Below, one piece after another: positions 45,739 through 58,048 of a stretch of 64,000 nt of DNA. Each line of letters opens with the position of its first letter. The first letter of the stretch is position 1. The position numbers and the translations under genes were made by a program. Origin of the DNA: Typha latifolia (lineage: Eukaryota; Streptophyta; Magnoliopsida; Poales; Typhaceae); the NCBI GenBank assembly GCA_019914945.1, contig CM034105.1:7812001-7876000 (forward strand). Reading direction: 5' to 3'. The notes under the pieces are model-generated. The model was given only the letters and a program-made list of their open reading frames with translations, was not told where the DNA came from and ran no database searches.

Positions 45739-45882
45739 ATTTGATATTAGAGCCTAACAATTTGGTATGAGAGCCTATCAATTAGTATGAGAGCTTATCA
45801 AATTGGTATCAGAGTTTATCATATTGGTATCAGAGCATATCAAAGTGGTATCAAAGCTTAACAAATAGGTATCAGAGCAGGC
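45739..45882 (+). repeat. Array of seven tRNA-iMet primer-binding-site-like units
   Basis: Seven 20-21-bp units follow the LTR end. The best are TTGGTATCAGAGCATATC and TTGGTATCAGAGTTTATC; others carry single changes (TTGATATTAGAGCC, TTAGTATGAGAGC, GTGGTATCAAAGC). The last unit, TAGGTATCAGAGCAGGCGAACC, joins the normal gag leader. Plant initiator tRNA-Met ends in ...GCTCTGATACCA, the complement of this core. Confidence 0.9.
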
Positions 45883-45901
45883 GAACCTCAGACCTCCATT
45901 A

Positions 45902-47375
45902 ATGGTTGAAACAAGGAAGATGACATCAAGAAGAAGACCTATGGAGAGCACACCGACAAGGGAAGACTCAATCCACGATGACCCTAACCATGAGGTCGAT
46001 TCCTTTGGAGTGACCACGGCAGGACCGAGTCAACCAACATTTATGAGTGCAAATATGGATGAACTTATGGGCATGTTCCATACATTGATGCATAGAGTTG
46101 ATTCAATTCAAAAGGATCACAATGATTTCAATGAATATGTCATGAACTAATTTGATTCGTTATCTCCTCGACAGCGATCTGAGTTTCAAGAAGGACCAGT
46201 GGTGGGACCTTATCGAACTGGTACTCCATAGGTCCAAGTGCGTCATGCGAGTATTAATGATCCCCTCTTACCTATGCCCACACATCATTTCCCACCTCCA
46301 TTGCAAAACCCAAGATCAGTGGTGGTGGAACTCGAGAGGCGTGCAGTACCGGTGCGCTTTGTCGATGAGGAGGATTAACACTATGAGGATGAGGTTGATC
46401 CCTATGGAGATATAGATGGACGTGCTCGAGGATTTAGAGAGGGTGATCAACCTGCACAAAGGTTTAGACCTGAACCAAGGATCTTTCGCGAACCCGACAA
46501 TGCTATTCGGGGGAGAACCGCATGATTAGACTTTCCAAAATTCTAAGGCAGCTATCCAACAGATTGGGTGTTTCAAGTTGAACAATATTTTGATTGTCAA
46601 GGTACAGCGGAAAATGCAAAAGTTCAGATGACAAGCTTTCACCTCCAAGGAATGACATTGCATTGGTATAGATCGATTCTTCATGGTGGTGGATTTATTA
46701 GATGGGCTAATTTTTGTAGGAGGATTATACCCAGATTTGGGACAGCGGCACATGAAGATTTTGCTGCCACATTAAGTAAGATGGTTTAGAGGACAACCGT
46801 ATTAGAGTACCAAGCTGAGTTTGAAAGAGTTAGTAGTCGTTGTGAGCCACCGTGGCCCGAACGGACATTGATGAATACATTTATTTTAGGGCTGCGGGAT
46901 GAGATACAAGCGGATGGTCGTGCTCTATGTCCTACTACCCTTGAGGAGGACTTTGAGATGGCCATGAGGATAAACAAAAGCATAGAGCTCTAAAGATGGC
47001 AGCGAAAATAAATTGGGGCAACCGAGATGGGCGGTTTGCACCTAGAACACCGGTTGGAAATTTTGCAATTTCAAATATAGCGGCTGCGAGTACTAGACCA
47101 TGACCACCTTTGAGACCTTCTTCCGATGTTAGAGGAGGTACAAGACCTCCCGTTCGAACTCTCACACCTAACCAGGTGGAGGAGGGAAGAGCGAAGGGCC
47201 TTTGCTTTCGATGTGATGAGCGTTTCAACCCCGGTCATCGGTGTTATAAACCGTTCGGGAGTGTGATGCTTTTCGACGGTGTTGAGGAGGATGATGAGGT
47301 TGTTGATGATGGAGAGTGTCTAGAGGAGGTCCATGAGGAGGCCGTTAAGGTGGGTCTGGAAGAAGATATCTAAGC
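45902..47375 (+). pseudogene. Element F: gag
   Basis: An ATG at 45902 opens MVETRKMTSRRRPMEST. After stops at 46148 and further on, the frame continues through RAVPVRFVDEED, FRPEPRIFREPDNAI and the capsid core (VQMTSFHLQGMTLHWYRS, CRRIIPRFGTAAHEDFAATLSKM). The zinc knuckle GLCFRCDERFNPGHRCYK (about 47200-47255) is of the CX2CX7HXC form common in plant chromoviruses. An acidic linker follows. Gag builds the particle and binds element RNA. Confidence 0.87.
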
Positions 47376-47385
47376 TAAAATATCG

Positions 47386-47700
47386 ATGCATGCATATTCG
47401 GGTACTACCACGCCAAGGACGTTACAAGTAGACAGACTCATTAGCAAGCATTGTGTGCACATCCTCCTCAATTCGGGGAGTACACACAACTTTCTAGATG
47501 CGAGGTTAGTGAGGAGATTAGGCTTGGATGCCGAACAGACAATGGGATTTGATGTTCCTATTAGAGACGGCACAAAGCTTAAGGCGGAGAGCTTGTGTCG
47601 CTGGGTCGGTATACGGGTGCAAGGACACGACATCATTGTAGACTTGTATCCGTTGGAGCTGCGAGGAGCGGACATTGTCCTTGGTACTTAGTGGTTACAG
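47386..47700 (+). pseudogene. Element F: aspartic protease
   Basis: 101 residues with HILLNSGSTHNFLDARL: the catalytic Asp of DSG is Asn. VGIRVQGHDIIVDLYPL and the start of VLGTQWL follow, the latter broken by a stop at 47689-47691. Protease would cleave the polyprotein; this copy cannot. Confidence 0.85.
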
Positions 47701-49365
47701 AGTTTTGGACCCGTCACATTTGATTTCCGGAGCATGTGGATGAAATTTAAACAAGGAAACAAAGATATGCGGCTGGATGGTGTTCGGTCTTCGCCGATTC
47801 CTGCGATCCAGCCTATGATGGGGCTGCCTTGTGCATATGATTTGGCCTATCTTCTTTAGTTATGACCAGTAGGAGATGAGCCTCAAATGAGTTTAGGTAC
47901 TACCATTGATTTGTCTAATTTATGAAATAACTTTTTTGGACTATTTTAAAAGCCATAGGAGTTGCCACCGAGGAGAGTGGCGGACTATCGCATAAAAATT
48001 GTATCCGGGGCTGAACGTGAGGCCATATCGGTATTCACATGTGCAAAAAGAAGTTTTCTCAAAGATGGTAGCCGAGATGTTGGAGCAAGGTCTCATTCAA
48101 CCAAGTCATAGCTCATACTCATCCCCCATGCTATTGGTGCGAAAAAAGGATGGGACGTGGTGTTTTATTGTTGACCATCGGGCACTAAATGCTATTACCA
48201 TCAAGGATCGGTATCCTATTCCAGTTATAGAGGAGCTATTGGAGAAGCTTGTAGGGGCGACTATATTTAGTAAGCTTGATTTGGTAGCCGGGTATCATCA
48301 AATTAGAGTTTACCCGGCAGATGTGCACAAAACTACACATCCGGATAGGCATTACGAGTTTCGGATGATGCATTTTGGTCACACCAATGCTTCAGCAACC
48401 TTTAAAAGCCTCATGAATGATTCTCTTGCAAAAGTATGTCTTGGTATTTTTTGACGATATTTTGGTGTATAGCAGAACTGAATTGGAGCATTAGCGACAT
48501 TTAAAGGATGTGTTGAATTTGTTAAAGCAAAACCAATTGAAGATTAAGAAGTCCAAGTTCCTATGTGGAGTACCACAAGTGGAGTATTTAGGCCACATCA
48601 TTTCAGCGGATGGTGTAGCGGCAGATCCTCAAAAGGTTGCATGTATGACTGCTTGGCCTATTCCTACTACTACCATCAAATTGAGAGGATTTTTGGGGCT
48701 GACCGGATACTATCACAATTTTATCATCGGATATGATAAGATCGCTTCTCCTTTCAGTTCTTTGTTGAATAAGGACTCTTTTAGATGGACGGATGAAGCC
48801 ACTTCAGCTTTTAAAAATTTGAAAATCGCAATGACGACGGCACCCGTTCTAGCGCTATCAGACTTCACCAAAGAGTCCATTGTGGAATGTGATGCACCGG
48901 GTGTTGGCATAGGACCTGCACTTATGCAGGGAGGACGTCCCATAGCCTTTCTTAGTAAGGCTTTGTTACAAAAATCTCAGCAATTATCGATTTATGATAG
49001 AGATATGTTGGCCATTCTGCATGCGGTGACAAAGTGGAGGACTTATTTGATTGATAGATGATTCATTATCCAAACTGATCAAAGGAGCCTTCCATACTTT
49101 ATGGGACAGCGCATACACACTCCGACACAGCAGCGATGGGTCATAAAATTGCTGGGATATGATTATGAAATCCAATACAAGCAGGGAACGGAAAATAGAG
49201 CGGTGGATGCGCCAACCCAATACTGCCAAGCTTGCAGCCTATATATCTCCTACCTTTCCCTTCCTTGACAAGCTAAGGTATGCATGTACATCTGACCCAG
49301 ATATTTTGAGATTGTTGCAGGAGGTGTTGGATGATCCGGAGCTTCATCTAGAGTTGGAAAATTGA
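47692..49365 (+). pseudogene. Element F: reverse transcriptase and RNase H
   Basis: The linker with FDFRSMWMKFKQGNKD is followed by 47999-48454 ([59 protein letters not shown]). A frameshift before [13 protein letters not shown] (about 48434-48472) and a stop after TELEH follow. 48510-49061 has [35 protein letters not shown] and RDMLAILHAVTKW (RNase H). 49159-49365 is the tether to integrase. The catalytic FDDI is present but out of frame with the RT start. Confidence 0.88.
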
Positions 49366-50082
49366 GGCGGTTTGCTGTTGGACCGCGGATGCATTCGAGT
49401 TCCCGCAAATGATGGACTGGGGCAAAAATTGTTGGAGCACTTCCACTATACTCCAAGGGCTTGTCATGAGGGTGTCTTGAGGACTTATAGGAGGATATCT
49501 CAGAGTTGCACGTGGCCAGGATTGAGGTAGGATGTGAGGAGTTTTTTCCGTGCTTGCGAAATCTGTCAAAGGGCCAAAGCAACCACATTAAAACTGGCCT
49601 GATTACTGCAACCTTTACCTATACCGGACCGTGTTTGGAAAGACATTTCTATGAATTTTATAGAGGGTCTTCCACTGGTACGTGGTTATTCTATTATCTT
49701 TGTGGTGGTTGACAGATTAAGCAAGTATGTGCACTTTTCGGCATTGTCATATTCGTTTTCAGCCAAGTTGGTAGCTAAAATTTTTGTTAGAGATGTTACT
49801 CGGTTACATGGCATGCCAGGCACGATTGTCTCGGATTGTGATCATGTATTTATGAGTAAATTTTAGACTGAGTTTTTTAGATTGCAGGGGACTCAATGGA
49901 ACTTCAGTTTGGCCTACCATTCAAAGACAGACGGCCAAAATGAGATGGTCAATCGAGACATTGAGCAGTACTTGAGGTGCTTTGTTGGAGAGATGCCGAG
50001 ACGATGGTTAGAGTTCTTACCATGGGCGGAGTGGTCTTATAACACCGCCTACCATAGCAGCATTGGCATGACTCCATTTTAG
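49366..50082 (+). pseudogene. Element F: integrase
   Basis: The HHCC zinc region reads LLEHFHYTPRACHEGVL, then FFRACEICQRAKATT. The core reads ISMNFIEGLPLV, where the first catalytic Asp (MDF in the sister copies) is Asn. GTIVSDCDHVFM keeps the second Asp. HSKTDGQNEMVNRDIEQYL keeps the Glu. The block ends WLEFLPWAEWSYNTAYHSS. Stops occur at 49372, 49529, 49602 and 49866. Confidence 0.87.
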
Positions 50083-50700
50083 GTGGTGTATGGACACACG
50101 GCTCCAACGTTACGCGCTTATGATCTAGTGTCATCTGCTGATCGGATGGAGGTGGACTTAGCGTTGATGGATAGAGACGCCACATTGAGGAGGTTGCGTG
50201 CTCATCTTAAACTTGCTCAAAACTGCATGAATCAAGTTTATGATCGTAGCCATAGAGAGCAGGAGTTTGACATCGGTAGTTGGGTGTTTGTGAGGGTGCA
50301 ACCGTATCGACACGTGACCTTACATCCAATGCAAAACCAAAAGTTAGCACATCGCTACTTTGGTCCATTTCGAGTGTTGGAGCATATTAGTCCAGTTGCA
50401 TATCGTTTAGAGCTGCCGGAGGGGTCGAGAGTGCATCCAGTTTTTTATGTTTCATTGTTGAGAGAGCGTATTAGATCATGAGATTGTTGGATCAGTTCTA
50501 CTAGAGCCATTGGAGGAGATAGAGATCGCAAAGCCAATTTGAGTACTTGCTAGACGCCGCGACGACATGGTACCGAGTTTGAGATGGAGATTCTAGTTGT
50601 GCGGATAAGCAAGCCATTCGATGAGGCGACATGAGAGTTGGAGACTGATATCTTGGAGCGTTTCCCCGACTTTTCACCTTCAGGGCAAGGTAGGGGAAGC
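50083..50700 (+). pseudogene. Element F: integrase C-terminus and chromodomain remnant
   Basis: 50083-50481 reads LRAHLKLAQN and RYFGPFRVLEHISPVAYRLELPEG, the conserved GPF/Y module of gypsy integrases, then HPVFYVSLLRERI. After a frameshift, the chromodomain-like part (EMEILV..., SKPFDEAT, then ELETDILERFPDF) runs to about 50670. The polypurine tract GGGCAAGGTAGGGGAAGC ends near 50700. Confidence 0.82.
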
Positions 50701-50705
50701 GTGGC

Positions 50706-51140
50706 TAATACACTTAGTTAGGATCTTTTCTTATAGTATTAGGTGTTTATTTTTATTAAAATAAAATTCCTGTAGGTCGCATTCGAACGCAGGTGGGGTC
50801 GCATTCGAACGTCCTTGCGAACGCCTACATCAGGTTCACAAATACAGAGAACACATATTGTGCGTTCGAATGCGGTCAGGCGAGTTCGAATGCCCGTCGA
50901 CAGGAGAGTTCTAGAATTAGGGTTTCATATTGTTTTAGGACTTGTTGGCTAGCCTCTATATATATGTGGATGGCAGCCAACTTTATTATGCTATTGGATT
51001 ATTGAATTCTTGCCTCTCTATCATCTATTTACCCTAATCTCCCTCCTTTTTCACATCCTTCCACATCTACTGTTGGCAAGGTTTCTTCTAGCTTCTAATC
51101 TCCCTCGACTGTCGAGCCACCCCTCTTCTTTGGGATCTCG
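50706..51140 (+). mobile_element. 3' LTR of element F, partial
   Basis: It starts TAATACACTTAGTTAGG (the first G of TGATACA is changed) and carries the GTTCGAATGC repeats and TATATATATGTGG. It is cut at GGGATCTCG by long-LTR sequence. Confidence 0.82.
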
Positions 51141-51190
51141 ATTACATCATTTTTCTCTTGACTTCTTTACCAAGAGAAAAATGATGTAAT
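51141..51190. repeat. Perfect 20-bp inverted repeat at an element junction
   Basis: Arms 51141-51160 and 51171-51190 are exact reverse complements with a 10-bp loop (ACTTCTTTAC). The left arm plus loop match 37691-37720 of the long LTR in plus orientation; the right arm begins the minus-oriented LTR of element E. Confidence 0.9.
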
Positions 51191-52514
51191 GCAGACTCCA
51201 ACTATGTATCTAACACATGTATATATGGATATATGGATATGATCTATCACATGCACACTCATACTAGAGATCATAACGGTATAAAATCATAACAGTATAA
51301 TCATCTCCAATCATCTCTATATATCACCAATGTACTTATATACCAGATCAGCGTAATCAAATGCATGATAAAATATGCTTGACTGAAATCATCTCTATAT
51401 AAAGACATATAATCATGTTGGAGGTCAAAACTTGCATGTATATAATATATAATATATCCTAATTTAAAAAAGGCGTCTAGGAGATAAGACTAGTCACAGT
51501 CCTATCAAAAGACATAAACCACGTATCTCTCACATCCGTCAATCAAACGTCAACTCATCGATAGGGTCCACAAGGTCTCACGTAAGGGGGGTTCGGAATC
51601 TGAAAATATTTAGGTAGCAAGAAGTTAGCCGTTCATCTAATTAAAATATGTTCATGTAAAATATGATGATTTATTAGGTTTAGAATTTCTATTTACCTAT
51701 ATAACTAGCTAGATTTTTAAATATAAATATAGATAAAATCCTAATTATAATTAAATTGTGGTTCTCACTCTATCTTGATTCATTAGGGACTATGTAGTCA
51801 TTACTTTATAAAATAATAAATAAATAAGCCTAGTATTTTATTTGTAAAAAAAATAATAATGTATAATAAATTATTAGAAATACTTAAAATGTATCTTGTA
51901 AGTATATTAGTGTAAAATGTGATAATTATAATTTACAAATCTATCTATTAATCTAATAGAGATATAAATAAATAAATATAAGTATTACCTATATTTATAC
52001 ATAATTAATCATTAGTTATACTAATTATAATTAATAATAATTATATTGGAGAATATATATTACTATTAAAATAATTAATGTCTAAGTAATCTATTTGCAT
52101 TAATAAAGAAAGAAATGCCTAAATAAATAACATAAATAAAATAAAATAGAATAAATAAAATCAATCAATAAATAAAACAGTAGTGGTGCCACCAGTGCTG
52201 GGCTCGGCCTAGCCGGCCTGCTTCAGTGCTGGGCCGAGCACTGTGCAAAAAGAGAAGGAGAAGAAGGTGAGGAAGAAGAAGAAGAAAGAAGAAAGAAGAA
52301 AGAAGAAAGAAGAAGAAGAGGAGAGGGAGAAAGAACGAGGGCGTGGACCCGAGCCGGTGGGGAGGGCGCCGACGGCTCAGCTCCAACAAACCCAAGCTAA
52401 GGAGGAAGAAAGAGAGAGAGAGAAAAGAAGAGAGACGAAGAGAGAGAAGGAGAAAGAGCTCACTGGCGTCGGCGATTCTAGGGGAGGTGGCAGCGGGCCG
52501 GTGCCGGCAATGAG

Positions 52515-52563
<49 letters not shown>

Positions 52564-52782
52564 TGATGGGGACGTCGACGATTGAGACATTGGCGTTGCG
52601 GCTGCGGCGCCGACAAGCCCACCGGAGCTCACCGGAACTACTTGGCCCGGCCTGGTTGGCCGGGCCAGCGGCTAGGGGTGTGTGGACCCTTAGCTCGCGA
52701 TACCCCAGCATGGCACGAGGCCGGCCACAATGTGGCCGGTCACGTCATGCCATGCAATTTTTTTTAAGGATAGGTTGTTACA
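51171..52782 (-). mobile_element. 3' LTR of element E, 5' part only
   Basis: From TGTAACAACCTATCC (52782, reading leftward) it parallels 36043 to about 37710 of the solo LTR: GC-rich start, GA/GAA tracts (52255-52560), AT-rich part, and the TCAGATTCCGAACCCC block near 51590. The remaining 1.1 kb is missing. Confidence 0.82.
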
Positions 52783-52800
52783 TTTTCCTTCCCCCCTTAT
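52783..52800 (-). promoter_or_regulatory. Polypurine tract of element E
   Basis: On the minus strand ATAAGGGGGGAAGGAAAA directly precedes the LTR start TGTAACAACC. Confidence 0.88.
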
Positions 52801-55800
52801 AGAAATTTCAACCCCGAAATTTAAATCACGGTGGTATTGCAAGAAAATCAACAAATCTAGTTCCTCTACCTTCTAATCCAATTGACAATTGTGTAATCTC
52901 ACTTTTTTAGATCCATAACTCATGCTTCGTTTACTAATTTACTCATTAACTCGTATCATTACACAACCACAAGTAACTTCCATATAAGAATGAATTCCTA
53001 AATCTAGATTAGTCAGGTAATCATACTATATTTATAAACATCGATAATACTACCGGTTTGCTAGAAAGAACATACACTGATTCTAAAATATAGCAATCAT
53101 ATCATGTTCTACTCCAAAATACCTCAACCTATCCAAATCTATCACTTCTTCTGCTAACTCCAACTATATAACAATGAAAAGACAAAATACCTGTGATAAA
53201 ACAATACAACTTATTTAAATAAAATATCTCCAATCTATTGAATGTATACTCTAATACCTAAACATGCTCAAACGATCATCCAACAATATTATCACTAATA
53301 TTGGATAGAATAGTAAATATATATTATACCATGGAATGATCAAAACACTAAATTCTAATTTCTTTTCCAAAATACATTTCTTGTTGATCCCAATTTTCAC
53401 TCATAACTACTCTACTATCATCAAATACCTAGGAATTATTCTGATCCTAGACATTAGTAGAAATTCTCTTATCGAAAGATACACTGCTCAAATGTTTAAA
53501 CCATTACTAAACAAATCAATATAAGAGATCACACCTATCTATATAAGACTACAATATCACTTATATTCATAATACATTCTTTAAAATAACATACATCACA
53601 TCTAATCCAACCTTTAATATTAATCATATTACAACATCAAATGAAATTTATACAACCTTCTTATTCCCAACATAATCCTTCTTTTTAACCTGCAATATTT
53701 GAATGATTAAATCTAGACTACCTCGAGCAACATACATGTTAAAAATTTATGATGATCTTCCTATTAATTGTTTTCTATATCCAAACTATTTATCCCTTGA
53801 TTCACATAGTTTCAATTCAATCATGATCAACTCAATCACTATTGCTACTAGAATATCCACTACGATCTTCATTTAATGATATTGAATGACTTTCTAGTCA
53901 ATTCTGCCAAGTAATCCAATAATCTAATTAATAACTAGACAACATAATACTCCATTCATAATACCCATTCATATCCAACAACGATTAACATATACTCAAT
54001 AACATCAACCTAGCATCATATAACTAATAAAGTTCTAAGAATTCACTAATCCATCATACTTGATCTTTAAAAATACATAAATATAATTTAGATACATCCA
54101 TAAAGTATTGTCCATGAACTAATAAGCTACTAAAATTAATCTCCAAATTATTCATGCTATTATAATCTGTTAATAAAATATCTAAAACCACTTAATTTAT
54201 ATAAATAATAAGACGTCCAAAAATACTAATTATCCAACATTTATAATATATTTTCTCTTATTTTAGATCAATTCACATCCTTAACCTTGCAATTCATTAA
54301 AAGATCAAATTTTCACAAACTATAATGGGACAAATCATGAGATCATTATCTCCCAATCAAATATCTTATCTTCAGAATCAAATGCAAACGTGTAAGTTTT
54401 TACAATTATTAAGATCAATCTCATCATTCTAAAAGGCTCGCTCAATAACCTTTAGTAATAATCGAACATGTTAGCCAAGGGTTAAACAAATGCTAATATA
54501 ATCATTTTCATATATATCATTATATATTTATCATCTAGCAGTATAATAAACATCTATCGATACGTTGTATATGAAATATCATTGTCCTTTGCATTCCTTT
54601 CATTATCGTCTTATGAAGCAATTAATTCAACTTCTAAATCATCTATCTGTCATAATAAATAATCATATCTATAGGCTCTATGTATAACTCTATCAAATTA
54701 TCTCTCCAATTAGTATCATCAAAACAACTAACATATTAAAGTACATAATATCTTAATTTAATATATATGATTAAAAATCAACATATCTTATTTCTAATTA
54801 AATCACCTAAACCTCATATTTATTCAAGAGTCTCAACTTAATATTCTATCACATCCTCTATACAAAGTTCACTACATATACTGCACAATTTAATCTTATA
54901 GCATTGTCAAAATCCTTTTATAACATAATTAATATCACCTAATAATCATAATAAAATAAGTCTGTATATTTGTAACTAAAATTCATCACCCAAAACACAC
55001 GATCGATATACTATAATATTCTTTTCCTCTAAATCAAAGCCCAAAACTAAACAAATAGTCAACATATATTTTCAGTGTCATACAAAATATGTCATGAGGC
55101 TATCAACTTAGTAACTATCATCACCTTATATAATTCATTTCACTATCATTCTTTCCATCTAATCATATTCACTTAATTAGCAACTTCTAAACCAAACCTA
55201 CTATCATGTCATCCAGAACTATATATATTAAGTCTCAACTAGTGAAATTATTTATAATTCAATAACTATATCCATGCTATATTTCCTATGCTCATTACCC
55301 TATTTGGTAATCGTCAACTTATAAAAGAGGCATTAACCTTCTAACAATATTATTGGATAAGAATATCCCTATTAAATCATTCATCTTGTCGGTACAATCA
55401 AAATTTTATACCTATTAACATAAGTATCTTGTAAATATAATTTATCATACTAGTCATCCTAAAAATTCTTTTTTACATACAATCTATAGTTATCTATATC
55501 ACATCACCTAATATATTTTCCACTATACAAAATCATCATATGTCTTATCTATCCATAACCAATAATTCTAACCCTCATAAAAATCAGAATAGTTTCTCTG
55601 TACATATATCTTTTTACATCAATCTCCTAATCTCAAGTGTATTCATAAAATGATCAAAACTCTAAAAATATGTTATATCTGTTCAGAATAACATCAAATC
55701 TACTAATAATAATCCTTCTACATAAATAAATATCTCCACAAGTTTAGAAATTTCTACACTTTATCATATCATATGAACATGTCGACATCTCCAATATTAT

Positions 55801-56078
55801 GCTCCACAGATTATAACACCTCGACATTAATAACATCAGTGCATGATTTAGTAATATCTCTTCCTATTCATTAGTCGCTCAAATAAATTCTCAATATACC
55901 AATATCACAAATTATTTCTATCAATATCGTCAAATATCAAAACTTAATAGTCTCAACATCACAACCTAGATCTCTATCTCAACCAATTAATATTCTACTC
56001 GTAAAGATTGATTACTAGCTTAATCTTAAAATAAACTGACAACTACTATACTTGATGGTTTGCCAGATCATCCTAAAA
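52801..56078 (-). other. Non-coding internal domain of element E
   Basis: Very AT-rich sequence. The only ORF of 60 residues or more is 53336-53524 on the opposite strand, with no known motif. I saw no gag knuckle, protease, RT or integrase motif in any frame. It is probably a transcribed but untranslated RNA carrying packaging signals. Confidence 0.75.
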
Positions 56079-56095
56079 CCTAGGCTCTGATACCA
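56079..56095 (-). promoter_or_regulatory. Primer-binding site of element E
   Basis: On the minus strand TGGTATCAGAGCCTAGG is complementary to the 3' end of initiator tRNA-Met and begins 7 nt after the LTR end at 56103. Confidence 0.9.
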
Positions 56096-56102
56096 CCTGA
56101 AT

Positions 56103-58048
56103 TGTAATGCCCCCCCGCCCGTCATGGGCACCTGCACACCACACGCCCACACGGCACGTGCGGCTCACGCAACAAGACGGGCGGGGCCCATCGCGCACAG
56201 ATACACTCCTATATACATAGAATTATGACATCATCAAATAAAATCTGCTAACATATCCATGCTCACATAATCCATCACCAAATAAATTATACTATTAACC
56301 AAATAAACCTGTTAACATATAAATATCTAGGTCCATAATAATATACACTAGACCACTACATAATCTGGCAGGACCCACACAGGTCATGACAAACCATCAA
56401 GATACAGCTAAAACAACTAATACAAGAGTGCACTATGATTCGACCTATATTATACAAATCATCATATAATACAAAGGAGTTAAAATATTAAATACTGGTA
56501 CAACTTAATTTCTATATAAATTATTATTTATACTATCTCGCATCTATAGCTCACCTCATCATCGCTCTAAAATATCTTCTCAAGATATCTCAAGTTGCTA
56601 TCACGTACCACATATCTGAGAGGGTTAGAAAAGAAATAAAGAGAGTCATGAGCAAAAGGGTCAGTAAAGAGACCTTATCCTGAATCAGTGATATCAAATA
56701 AAGAGTAAATCATATACTGAATAATATGAATCAGAAAGAAACATAATGCCATGTATGAGCATGTATATATGTATCTTCAATGACATACATATAAATGAAA
56801 TCAATTCTCATGAATGAGCATATTATATCCTCAACTAAAAATATATCCCATGATAAAATTACAATATAACATCACCAAATATAACAACATATGATGTATA
56901 ACAATCATGATCTAATGATACTAGTCACATCAATGATGATGCATAATGTATGACAACCACTAGATAATCGTATATGTTAGAGCCAAATATAATTCACATA
57001 TCTCTTATTATCACAATCATTCGTCTCAACCCTAAATATCATCCATCATGCTAGACTACAGTACCCGACCCCAAACTTGATACGCATCATGCCACAAACT
57101 CAAAGCATACCTTGTCATACGCTAAGAGTATCTCTGGAGATAAATCATATCCTGCCATATGCTAAGGGTATCTCAAAAGAAAATAATCATACCCTGCCAT
57201 ACGCTAAGGGTATATCAATGATAGTTGTACCCTGTCATACACTAAGAGTACAACCATCAGCCAGCACCATACTCTATCATATGCTAAGAGTATGTCCAGT
57301 AATAGTCCGGACCAGATACCGTTCTAGTCATCACATCATATCACATATACATGTATTTTTATGATTTCCTATACATGATATATCATATGCATATATCCAG
57401 TACTACAACAAATGGTGTAACTCAGGAATTTTGGTGGTAAATAAGCCAAGAGAAAAATGGTGTAATGTAGACTCCAACTATGTATCTAACACATACATAC
57501 TACTGCTTAGTCTATCACATGCACACTCATACTAGAGATCATCTCGTTATAAAATCATAACAGTATAATCAACTCCAATCATATCTATATATCACTAATG
57601 TACTCATATCCTAGATTAGCCTAATCAAATGCATGATAAATAGGCGTGACTGAAATCATCTCTATATAAAGTCATATAATCATGCTGGAGATTAAAACAT
57701 ACATGTACATAATATATAATATATTCTAATTTGAGAAAGCCGTCTAGTGGATAAGACTACTCACAGTCTAATCAGAAGACACAATCCACGTATCTCTCAC
57801 ATCCATCAATCAAACGTCAACTCATCGATCGGGTCCACGGGGTCTCACATAAGAGGGTTCGGGATTTGAAAATATTTTAGTAGCAAAATGTTAGCCGTTC
57901 ATCTAATTAAAATCCGTTCATATAAAATATGATGATTTATTAGGTTTTAGAATTTCTACTTATCTTTATAACTAGCTAGATTTTTAAATATAAATATAGA
58001 TAAAAACCTAATTATAAATAAATTGTGGTCTCACTCTATCTTGATTCA
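56103..58048 (-). mobile_element. 5' LTR of element E, 3' part only
   Basis: From 56103 (TGTAATGCCCCCCCGCCC, GC-rich end) to TATCTTGATTCATT at 58048 it parallels the solo LTR from its end back to about its first kilobase, where it breaks into gypsy element I. Confidence 0.82.
57085..57310 (-). repeat. Five self-complementary repeats in the LTR of element E
   Basis: Units such as ATACCCTGCCATACGCTAAG followed by GGTAT recur every 40-45 bp. Each begins ATACC and ends GGTAT, so it can fold on itself. Four related units lie at 37862-38010. Confidence 0.8.

Larger units (their letters stand above)
45456..51140 (+). mobile_element. Ty3/gypsy chromovirus element F, the most complete copy
   Basis: LTR remnant, PBS array, gag, protease, RT, RNase H, integrase, chromodomain-like end, polypurine tract, partial 3' LTR, all on the plus strand. 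The internal region is about 4.8 kb. It serves as the reference for the other copies. Stops in each domain make it inactive. Confidence 0.88.
51171..58048 (-). mobile_element. Element E: non-coding large retrotransposon derivative (LARD)
   Basis: On the minus strand: partial 5' LTR (58048-56103), 7-bp spacer, PBS (56095-56079), about 3.3 kb AT-rich internal domain without gag or pol, polypurine tract (52800-52783), partial 3' LTR (52782-51171). The LTR termini TGTAACAACC and GGGGCATTACA agree with the solo LTR in element D. It must have depended on proteins of another element. Confidence 0.82.

Noticed and set aside
45739..45882. Possible tRNA gene or pseudogene cluster from GGTATCAGAGC repeats
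   Set aside because: Only the complement of the tRNA 3' terminus is present, at the position of an LTR primer-binding site, without arms or an anticodon loop.
52243..52632. ORFs of 107 and 155 residues rich in Glu/Lys/Arg or Ser/Leu
   Set aside because: They are translations of GA/GAA microsatellites within the LTR of element E; both strands are open for the same reason.
56740..57010. Element E as part of a DNA transposon with TGTAAC...GTTACA inverted ends
   Set aside because: The PBS and PPT next to the repeats and the 5-bp duplication of the solo copy fit LTR retrotransposition.
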